Shown in pieces: positions 57,176 through 64,000 of a stretch of DNA of 64,000 nucleotides. The number at the start of each line of letters is the position of its first letter. Positions within the stretch are counted from its first letter, which is position 1. The notes beneath the pieces are model-generated. The model saw only the letters and a program-made list of their open reading frames with translations, had not been told where the DNA came from and searched no databases. Source of the DNA: JBEKTW01 sp963727845. GTDB taxonomy: Bacteria > Bacteroidota > Ignavibacteria > UBA10030 > SZUA-254. Made by a program: the position numbers and the translations under genes. Where the stretch lies: contig CAVSHI010000002.1 in NCBI GenBank assembly GCA_963727845.1, positions 744,001 through 808,000 of the forward strand. The letters are read 5' to 3'.

Positions 57176-58228
57176 ATGATGAATCGTGTCGACGAATTAC
57201 TCAAAACTGCGAAGAGCCAGCCCGCAGCGAAGTATACTGCAAAGGACTTTCAGTCCGATCAGGACGTCCGGTGGTGCCCAGGGTGTGGCGATTATTCCAT
57301 CCTCGCGCAGACTCAACGCGTCATGCCCGACCTCGGCATCGCGAAGCATAATACTGTTTTCGTCTCCGGGATCGGATGCTCAAGCCGGTTTCCCTATTAC
57401 ATGGAGACCTACGGTTTTCATGGAATCCACGGCCGCGCAGCCGCCATCGCTTCAGGGCTTAAAGTCTCCCGGCCGGATTTGTCTGTCTGGGTTGCGACGG
57501 GCGACGGCGATGGACTGAGTATCGGCGGCAATCACCTCATTCATATTTGCCGCAGGAATATCGATGTGAAAATCCTGCTGTTCAATAATCAGATTTACGG
57601 CTTGACCAAGGGACAGTACTCGCCGACATCGGAACTCGGGAAAATCACGAAGTCGTCGCCTTACGGAACGGTCGACCATCCATTTAATCCGCTCCTGGTC
57701 GCGCTGGGCGCCGAAGCCTCGTTCGTTGCCCGCGCACTCGACCGCGACGCGAAACATATGCAATCCGTTATCAAGCGCGCCGCCCAGCACAAAGGGACGG
57801 CATTCATCGAAATCTACCAGAACTGCAATGTTTTCAACGACGGCGCTTTCTTCAAGTTCACGGAAAAAGAAACCAAGGATGATAATGTCGTATTTCTCGA
57901 GCACGGGAAACCGATGATTTTCGGCAAGGAGAAAGACAAAGGAATCAAGCTCGATGGATTCACGCCGATGGTTGTTTCTCTGGCCGAAGGTAAATTATCG
58001 CCCAGCGACCTTATCGTCCATAATGAGAAGGATACGATGCTCTCTTTCATCCTCTCGAGGATGTCGAACATTCCTCATCTCCCACGCCCCGTCGGCGTGG
58101 TATACGCGGTCGAACGACCCCTGTATGAGGCAGAAGTCGAAAGACAGATCCAGCAAGCCGTTCAGAAGCAGGGTGAGGGCGACCTGGAGAAGCTTCTGAA
58201 CCACGGCGAAACATGGACAATCCAATGA
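57176..58228 (+). CDS. korB: 2-oxoacid:ferredoxin oxidoreductase, beta (thiamine diphosphate) subunit
   Basis: 350 residues. VRWCPGCGDYSIL and GIGCSSRFPYYM supply cluster-ligand cysteines. The thiamine diphosphate motif is ATGDGDGLSIGGNHLIH with NNQIYGLTKGQ. It pairs with KorA. No ferredoxin-like delta subunit is adjacent, as is usual for the two-subunit type. A terminator follows at 58251. Confidence 0.95.
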   Translation: MMNRVDELLKTAKSQPAAKYTAKDFQSDQDVRWCPGCGDYSILAQTQRVMPDLGIAKHNTVFVSGIGCSSRFPYYMETYGFHGIHGRAAAIASGLKVSRPDLSVWVATGDGDGLSIGGNHLIHICRRNIDVKILLFNNQIYGLTKGQYSPTSELGKITKSSPYGTVDHPFNPLLVALGAEASFVARALDRDAKHMQSVIKRAAQHKGTAFIEIYQNCNVFNDGAFFKFTEKETKDDNVVFLEHGKPMIFGKEKDKGIKLDGFTPMVVSLAEGKLSPSDLIVHNEKDTMLSFILSRMSNIPHLPRPVGVVYAVERPLYEAEVERQIQQAVQKQGEGDLEKLLNHGETWTIQ

Positions 58229-58250
58229 TCAGAGTGCGCAATTCTCACAT

Positions 58251-58277
58251 GCCTCCAATCTCTCATGGGGGCTTTTT
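58251..58277 (+). terminator. Probable terminator after korB
   Basis: GCCTCC (58251-58256) pairs with GGGGGC (58267-58272) including one G-T pair, and TTTTTCATTTT follows. The next gene starts 15 bases later. Confidence 0.65.
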
Positions 58278-58291
58278 CATTTTAGCGAACT

Positions 58292-59282
58292 ATGTCAGCC
58301 GATACTGAGATCATCCGCCGCCTCATCGAGCAGCATAGCTCTTTTGTCCTCACGACACACGTGAATCCTGATGGCGACGGGCTGGGCTCGGAACTTGCCT
58401 TCGCGCATTTCCTTCGAAAGCTGGGTAAGAGGGTCAGTATCATCAACCATAGCAAGACGCCCGACAACTATCTGTGGCTGGATGCCGGCAACGAAATTGT
58501 CCACTTCTCGCCCGAGCGGGATCGAACGAGCATTCTGGCCGCGGAGATCATCTTCATCCTTGACACCAATCAACCCGAACGGCTGCGGACGATGCAGGAG
58601 GCTGTTCTTCAAAGCAAAGCGAAAAAGATTGTCATCGACCATCATCTTGAAGCCCTTCCGTTTGCCGATCATTACGTCATCGACATCGACGCGACTTCGA
58701 CGGGGGAGATCGTGTACAACATCATCAAAGCCATTGATGGGAAACTGTTCGACCGCGACATTGCCCGCTCGCTGTATACCGCCATCATGACCGACACGGG
58801 TTCTTTCCGTTATCCCCGAACCGACCCTGAAACTCATCGAATAACATCGCACCTTATCGAATGCGGTGCCGATCCGACGGAGATCTTTGCCTGCGTCTAC
58901 GAGGACTGGTCTTTGGGGCGTATGCGGCTGCTGGGCGAAATGCTCGATTCGATGAAATCGGCATACAGATGGAAAACTCGCCTACGTCGTTTGCACGAAA
59001 GAGATGTTCCAACGAACGGAAACAACGGAAGCAGAAACGGATAATTTCACGACCTATCCGATGAGCGTCCGGGGTGTGCTGGTGGGCATCCTGTTCAACG
59101 AATTGAAGGATGGCATAAAAATCAGTTTTCGCTCGAAGGGATCCATTCCCATCAATGAGCTTGCAAAAGAATTCGGCGGCAACGGCCATTTGAATGCCGC
59201 GGGAGCCCGCCTGCATGACGCCAAACTCGATGAGACCATATTGTTGGTGATTGAGCGTGCACAGAAGTACTTGGAGAAGTGA
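58292..59282 (+). CDS. DHH/DHHA1 phosphoesterase, NrnA-like (frameshift near 58970)
   Basis: Two frames make one protein of about 330 residues. Frame 1: LTTHVNPDGDGLGSELAFAH (metal motif 1), ILDTNQPERL, VIDHHLE (the DHH motif) and MTDTGSFRYP. After MLDSMKSAY it fails. One frame over the sequence reads DGKLAYVVCTKEMFQRTE and the DHHA1 part (SVRGVLVGILFNE, FGGNGHLNAAGARL) to 59282. Removing one A in TACAGATGG near 58972 restores it. The family degrades nanoRNA and/or pAp or cyclic dinucleotide products in the cytosol. Because such a gene is normally kept intact, this lesion is a strong hint of consensus error. Confidence 0.88.
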
Positions 59283-59337
59283 AGGGGATATTCTGAATGA
59301 ATATGTTTACCATCTCGAAACAACAAAAGGTCGGACA

Positions 59338-60843
59338 ATGAAACTTTCATACGTGGTCGGGACGCTCCGGCAAATAAAGGCGGATGCAGTGGCTGTATTC
59401 CTCGCGGAAGATAAAAAGCTCTTTGAAGAAGGGCTCACAGGAGTTCGGAAAGCACTCGGGCGGAAAATTGACCTGATCGTCAGGTTGGAAGATTTCCGTG
59501 GAAAGGATGGCGAGATTTGTTCAGTCGTCGCCGAAGCCCGGCTCGGATCGCCACGCCTTTTTCTTGTCGGACTCGGAGAGACCAAGAAACTCTCGTTGGA
59601 AACCTATCGCAGGGCCGCAGCAGGAGCAGCCAAGAAAGCCCGCTCACTCAAAGTGAAACACCTTGCGCTCCTGATCCCGGACCGGATAAAGGAATGCCCG
59701 TTCTCTCGCCCGGAGATTGGTGTGGCGCTGTCCGAGGGGGCGATTCTCTCGCTCTACAAGTTTGACAAGTACTTCACTGAAAAGAAGGACAAGGATCCTA
59801 AAATTGAACAGCTGACCATTGTAGGCACAACACTGGAAGATGAAAAGGAAACAAAGCGGGCCCTTGCCAAAACGAAGACCGTCTGTGAGGCGGTGTACGT
59901 TGCACGCGACCTGGAAAACGCGCCAGGTAATGAAATCTACCCGGAGACCCTCGCTTCTTCTGCCCGCCAGTCAGCGGAAAAACATGGATATACAGCTACG
60001 ATCTGGGATAAGAAACGCATTGAAAAGGAAGGCTTTGGCGGGCTCCTCGGTGTTAACGCCGGAAGCGACAAACCGCCTCGGTTTATTATCCTTGAGATCA
60101 ATGCGAATCGCCGTGACCTCGACACACTTGTCCTCGTGGGGAAAGGCGTGACATTTGATAGCGGGGGCATATCGATAAAACCTTCAAGCGGCATGGCGGA
60201 AATGAAAATGGATATGTCGGGCGCGGCGGCTGTCATCGGAACGATGGAAGCGGCGGCTCGTTTGAAGATTCCTGTGCACCTCGTCGGCCTGATCCCGGCG
60301 ACGGAAAACATGCCGGGCGGGTCGGCGATAAAACCCGGAGATATTATTGTCCATTATGGTGGAAAAACTTCGGAAGTCGACAACACCGACGCGGAGGGAC
60401 GGCTGATTCTTGCCGACGCCCTCGCGTACGCCGGTACGTACAAACCCAAAGCAGTGATCGATCTGGCGACGCTCACTGGTGCGTGTGTCGTCGCACTCGG
60501 CAGCCATGCCACCGGCATGATGGGCAACGATGATGAACTGATGTCGAAGCTGAAATCCGCCGGCGAACGGACTCATGAGCGGGTGTGGCAGTTGCCGCTC
60601 TTTGATGAATATGAGAAACAAATCAAGAGCGATGTTGCCGACGTGAAAAACGTGGGCGGGCGCTGGGCCGGAGCGATTACGGCTGCATTGTTCCTGAAGA
60701 AGTTTGTCGGAGAATACAAATGGGTGCATCTGGATATCGCCGGCACCGCGATTCTCGAAGAGGACTTCCCGTATGCCCCCAAGGGCGGCTCGGGTGTCGG
60801 AGTAAGACTGCTTGTTGAGTTCTTGGAGAAATGGAAAGGCTAG
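59338..60843 (+). CDS. pepA: Leucyl aminopeptidase (M17, PepA)
   Basis: 501 residues from ATG 59338 (MKLSYVVGTLRQIKADAVAV); AAAAGG lies about 7 bases upstream, and the open frame to 59251 overlaps the previous gene. N-terminal macro-like domain, then the di-zinc peptidase: VGKGVTFDSGGISIKPSSGM (catalytic Lys and Asp ligands), NTDAEGRLILADAL and TLTGACVVALGSHATGMMGN. It forms hexamers that remove N-terminal residues from peptides in the cytosol. A bidirectional terminator follows. Confidence 0.96.
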   Translation: MKLSYVVGTLRQIKADAVAVFLAEDKKLFEEGLTGVRKALGRKIDLIVRLEDFRGKDGEICSVVAEARLGSPRLFLVGLGETKKLSLETYRRAAAGAAKKARSLKVKHLALLIPDRIKECPFSRPEIGVALSEGAILSLYKFDKYFTEKKDKDPKIEQLTIVGTTLEDEKETKRALAKTKTVCEAVYVARDLENAPGNEIYPETLASSARQSAEKHGYTATIWDKKRIEKEGFGGLLGVNAGSDKPPRFIILEINANRRDLDTLVLVGKGVTFDSGGISIKPSSGMAEMKMDMSGAAAVIGTMEAAARLKIPVHLVGLIPATENMPGGSAIKPGDIIVHYGGKTSEVDNTDAEGRLILADALAYAGTYKPKAVIDLATLTGACVVALGSHATGMMGNDDELMSKLKSAGERTHERVWQLPLFDEYEKQIKSDVADVKNVGGRWAGAITAALFLKKFVGEYKWVHLDIAGTAILEEDFPYAPKGGSGVGVRLLVEFLEKWKG

Positions 60844-60903
60844 ATCTTCTTGTCCGGGATGCATCCGTGTCCCGCGATTAAGTAGCCTTAGGTCTGTAAC
60901 TAG

Positions 60904-60932
60904 AAAAGGTCGGCTTATCACGCCGACCTTTT
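60904..60932. terminator. Bidirectional terminator between pepA and the convergent gene
   Basis: AAAAGGTCGGC (60904-60914) and GCCGACCTTTT (60922-60932) are perfect complements around a 7-base loop. The A-run/T-run ends make it work in both directions, and the genes on either side converge on it. Confidence 0.92.
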
Positions 60933-60966
60933 CTGGTTAAGGGATCTTTATGGATCTACCGGGATA

Positions 60967-61839
60967 CTATTTGGTGATCAACATTTTTTTGACTTGAGAG
61001 AAGCTCTTCGTCGGATCACTGGCGCTCATGGCATCCAGCCGGTAGAAATAAATTCCGCTGGCCATTCCCTCCGCTTTCCATTGTACCGTATACGCACCTG
61101 GTTGCTTACCTCATTCACCAGAGTTGCCACCGCTCTGCCGAGTTCGTCATAGATCTTCAGCGATACAAATCCCAAATCGGCAATCCGAAATCCGAAATCG
61201 GTTGTCGGATTGAATGGGTTTGGATAATTCTGTGAAAGTGAAAACGCGACAGGTCTTGTTGCGGCCGGATCGATCACTCCTGTAACAGCCCCGAACGCGA
61301 GGTCGTCAAGTATTGAACGATCGTCCCGACGCTTGGAGAGACGAACTGGCTCCCGATAATGTCGATCCAGGCGGAATCCGGGGTGCCCGAGGTAAGTAAT
61401 AAATAGGAAGACTGAATTCCTTCCAGGCTTGAAACCGTAGAACCGGTTTGCAAACATTCCCGCCTCCAATCGCCTCTGCTCGCTTGACACATGCAAGACT
61501 AAGATCCATAGCGAATCACCCCCAACCGGTGAAACTTGAAATAGCCTGTCAAAGATCCATAATGAGCTGAGACAGGGAAGAGCACGATACGCAGTCGGAG
61601 GAAATCCCTAGGTAATCCCTGGACGTTGCACCATGGCCCCATGAGAGAGTAAAAACCTGCCATGGGCGTCGGCTCGACTTCGTGATCGGAGTGAGAACGT
61701 TCGCAGCATTGTTCATGGTCCAGTGGTCCGGGTTCCCCAGGGTCCAATGCTCGAATCCCGCGTTCGGGATCGTGTCCTGTGCGGAAACGACACCCACGAA
61801 TGATAACAAGAGTGCCATTGAAATTATAACATGCTTCAT
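60967..61839 (-). pseudogene. Secreted protein with type IX-like sorting domain, multiple frame breaks
   Basis: The gene reads from ATG at 61839 with AAAGG about 9 bases before it and a signal peptide (MKHVIISMALLLSFVGVVSA), then NAGFEHWTLGNPDHW. It shifts frame at least twice (between about 61640 and 61300). It recovers a SYLLLTSGTPDSAWIDI stretch, then LDDLAFGAVTGV and the sorting core (LSQNYPNPFNPTTDF), and shifts again near 61100. The restored end reads GAYTVQWKAEGMASGIYFYR and SFSQVKKMLITK with TAG at 60967-60969. The sorting-domain strand between NPTT and VSLKIYD is replaced by DFGFRIADLG, translated from a dispersed short repeat. It is a paralogue of the gene at 62012-62873. With at least three breaks, real decay is more likely here than in the other genes. 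Confidence 0.75.
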
Positions 61840-61948
61840 CGTTCTTTGCCTTTCAAGAGATTTTAAGGATTTATGAGTTAGCTAGACGTCATTTTCGCCA
61901 GCGAAAATCCTCGCCCTGAAAGGTAAAAAAGAAAAGAATAAAATTCAA

Positions 61949-61977
61949 CTGGCCGCGCATTCAATCTGCGTGGCCAG
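61949..61977 (-). terminator. Terminator for the minus-strand gene at 62012-62873
   Basis: On the minus strand a CTGGCC.CGCA/TGCG.GGCCAG stem with a 7-base loop is followed by TTGAATTTTATTC. It lies 35 bases after the stop codon. Confidence 0.75.
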
Positions 61978-62011
61978 CCGGGTGGACTTGCCGGAACCCC
62001 CAGAGAGTATC

Positions 62012-62873
62012 CTATTTGGCCAATATTAGCTTCCTGGTCTGAGAAAAGGTCCCGCTCCGAAGCTCGTAAAGATACGTGCCACTCGCGATTCCTACTGCAT
62101 TCCATCCCACCGTATAATCACCCGGCTGCTTCACCTCATTCACGAGAGTAGCCACCTCTCGGCCGAGGACATCGAAGACCCTTAGTGTCACAAATGACGA
62201 ATGACTAATGGCGAATGACACCTTTGTCGTTGGATTAAACGGGTTTGGATAGTTCTGTGATAACTCGAAACCGGAGGGAAGGCTGGTTCGCGGTTCGTCG
62301 ACGCCCAGCGCAGGCCCAAAGGAAAGATCGTCCAGCAAGAAAAACGCTCCCGAATTTCCAAAGCCCCTTTGATTGATGGTTACCCAGATGTTAACGAGGT
62401 CAGGAGTGCCGCTGGCGATGTAATGGATGTTTGCCACGAATTCCTGGTATGAATCAGTGCCGTTCACAATCGAAAGTGTATCCATGCCGATGAGCGTGTC
62501 CTTGCTTTGAGACCGTGATGCCGATGACGAGAGTAGCGGAAATGACTCGCATTAGCGGCACGAACACATAGAATCCGTGCAATGCCGCCGGCCGGGAGTT
62601 GATGGTGTAGCCATTGCCATCCGCACCGGATAAAAGCACTGGCGCGAGCTCCGCGAATTGTCCCGAGGCAATGACTGCTCCCTTGAGCGCATAAGAGCCT
62701 GAATGGGAACTTGTCGACTGCGTAATCGGGTTGACGCCGCTATAGTCGTTCGTCTGCCAGTTGTCCGGGGTTCCAGTGGTCCAGTTCTCGAATCCCGCGT
62801 TTAGGATTTGCGCGTATGCCGGGGAGATCACCAGCGCCAGAATCAAAGAAAATAAGAAGAAGCAACGAATCAT
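62012..62873 (-). CDS. Secreted protein with type IX-like sorting domain (frameshift near 62500)
   Basis: Start taken as ATG 62873, behind GAGGA; ATG 62885 is in frame. Signal peptide (MIRCFFLFSLILALVISPAYA), then LNAGFENWTTGTPDNWQTND, a carbohydrate-binding-like opening shared with the neighbouring paralogue. Removing one A in TCTCAAAGCAAGG near 62505 joins the first frame to the second (KDTLIGMDTLSIVNGTD, LDDLSFGP). The sorting domain is complete: ELSQNYPNPFNPTTKV, VFDVLGREVATLVNEV, SGTYLYELRSGTFSQTRKLI. About 286 residues restored. The strand after NPTT is again made by low-complexity DNA (ISHSSF, 62191-62220). Function unknown. Confidence 0.82.
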
Positions 62874-63101
62874 GGTAGTCCTCATAAATTGTACCGGTTG
62901 CAGGAATTATGGCCGCTCATTATCCCCACCATTAATGTATAACCTTCCAAAAGAGCTTACGAAAACATACGGAAGAAGTTGCGTAATGTCAAGGAGACCT
63001 CTGAACCGGCTGCAATCGCCCGTTTCCAATTCATCAACTTATTAGGGAATTCTTTGCATTTCTGCGCTATCCTTCGTACATTTTTTGTTGTCCAATGCCG
63101 A

Positions 63102-64000
63102 ATGATGATGAATCGTAAACTCGTTTTGTCCCAGATAGTACTGTCTGTTGTGTTGTGGTCCGTTGGATTCTCCCAGCGCTTTGGAGGCCGACCCAACCGT
63201 GACGAAAACAGCTTGCTGTATGAGCAATCCCGCCCCGTATATTTTGAAACGTTAAACCTCATGTCGGCCGATAGCGGGAAAAGCAGGCTTGACGTGAGTT
63301 TTCGTGTTTCATCAGACTTCTTCGTGCTTGTCCAGGACACGTCGCTTCATCCATCGCTTCCTTTCGTCGGGGGATGCGATATCACCGTCGAAATACTGGA
63401 TTCGGACAGAGTCTCGGTGGCGAGAGAACTCGCGAGGAAGGACGTTCATACGTCCGGACCGGCCGCATCAAATTCCGAGAGGAAGTCCGTTGAGGGGGTT
63501 TTCTCGTTCAACGTTCCGCCGGGGTCGTACACGATTGTGACGGAAGCAAAGGACAGGGAATCGGACAGAAAATATTTTGACGACAGTAAGAAGGTGACGC
63601 TGAAAGACTTTTCCCGGCATGGGCTCGAATTGTCGGATGTTGTGTTTGTCGAAACCGTGAAAAGTCCGGTGGATTCTCCCGCTTCCATGCGATCGTTGAA
63701 TATGGGCGGCGGGGTTCCTTTCGGGGGGAATTGGGAGGGATACGTCGAACTCGCAAGCCCGGTACCCAGAGAGTCACTCCTCGTCGTGTATCGAATTTTC
63801 AAGCTCGGTCCCGAGAAGGGAGAGCGCGATCAGATTATCGTCGATTCGATCCCTGCGGATCACATCTCGGAAGCCAGGTCGTTGGCGGTGGTGCAAAGGG
63901 AGGACGGCTACTTCTACATCGCGAGTGGCTCGAACCGCCCGGGGAGATACTCTGTCTTCCTCAATCTTCAGGGTGATACAATTGCACAGGGGAATTATGA
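63102..64000 (+). CDS. Secreted protein, possible GWxTD-domain family (partial, runs off the window)
   Basis: Open from ATG 63102 (ATG 63105 and 63108 adjacent) to the window end, 299 codons without a stop. Signal-like N-terminus (KLVLSQIVLSVVLWSVGFSQ). The beginning FETLNLMSADSGKSRLDVSF, then FRVSSDFFVLVQD, resembles the N-terminal half of GWxTD-domain proteins of this phylum, where SxxRxDVxFxV strands precede the named motif; the motif itself would lie beyond the window. Later text (SVEGVFSFNVPPGSYTIVTE; VYRIFKLGPEKG) is beta-rich. The family call is tentative. The 62886-63101 gap is the divergent promoter region with nothing else visible. Confidence 0.7.
   Translation, partial: MMMNRKLVLSQIVLSVVLWSVGFSQRFGGRPNRDENSLLYEQSRPVYFETLNLMSADSGKSRLDVSFRVSSDFFVLVQDTSLHPSLPFVGGCDITVEILDSDRVSVARELARKDVHTSGPAASNSERKSVEGVFSFNVPPGSYTIVTEAKDRESDRKYFDDSKKVTLKDFSRHGLELSDVVFVETVKSPVDSPASMRSLNMGGGVPFGGNWEGYVELASPVPRESLLVVYRIFKLGPEKGERDQIIVDSIPADHISEARSLAVVQREDGYFYIASGSNRPGRYSVFLNLQGDTIAQGNY

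Overview
The window looks like a chromosomal contig from a bacterium of the FCB superphylum, most likely Ignavibacteriota/Kapabacteria-like (Bacteroidota-Chlorobiota side). The clues are several secreted proteins ending in a Por/type IX-like sorting domain (Gln-Asn-Tyr-Pro-Asn-Pro-Phe-Asn-Pro core, terminal Val-Lys-Lys-Met), YCF48-type propellers, a KorAB 2-oxoacid:ferredoxin oxidoreductase, and conserved prs-rplY-pth-rpsF-ssb-rpsR-rplI synteny. The species cannot be named from sequence alone.

Layout. 0-2.1 kb: end of one gene and a secreted YCF48 lipoprotein. 2.1-3.7 kb: a Y1 (HUH) REP-associated tyrosine transposase (RAYT) embedded in arrays of short palindromes whose inverted pairs look like REPINs. 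3.7-17.7 kb: a dense signal-transduction island with three sensor kinases, five response regulators and an NtrC-like sigma-54 activator. The same palindromes recur inside it, once before a kinase start and as a 12-unit array after a 1384-residue hybrid kinase. 17.9 kb: tRNA-Leu(CAA), minus strand. 18.3-34.9 kb: two tandem IPT/TIG-type secreted paralogues and one roughly 4400-residue repeat-built surface protein with a nearly exact 1.75-kb internal duplication. 35.0-35.3 kb: an intergenic island of hairpin repeats including a diverged relative of the palindromes.

35.4-64 kb is mainly conserved: aspS; an archaeal-type HMG-CoA synthase, thiolase and DUF35 set followed by a split AtuA (DUF1446) pair; prfB with its programmed +1 frameshift; a LolC/LolE-LolD ABC system; another YCF48/SdrD-type secreted protein; prs; the ribosomal/ssb cluster; ccdA; korAB; an NrnA-like DHH phosphoesterase; pepA; two minus-strand secreted paralogues; and the start of a possible GWxTD-domain protein.

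Reading frames. Apart from the genuine prfB frameshift, at least nine genes are interrupted by indels or a nonsense codon although the homologous sequence continues at once in another frame. They include conserved genes (NrnA-like, NtrC-like) as well as accessory ones. This spread suggests consensus indel errors at least as much as decay, so broken reading frames here should be read cautiously.

The strongest candidate for an undescribed system is the RAYT with its paired-palindrome arrays. They number more than 20 pairs, occur with 60-bp and 75-bp periods (both multiples of three), invade coding sequence in frame, including the transposase gene itself, and bracket the two-component island.
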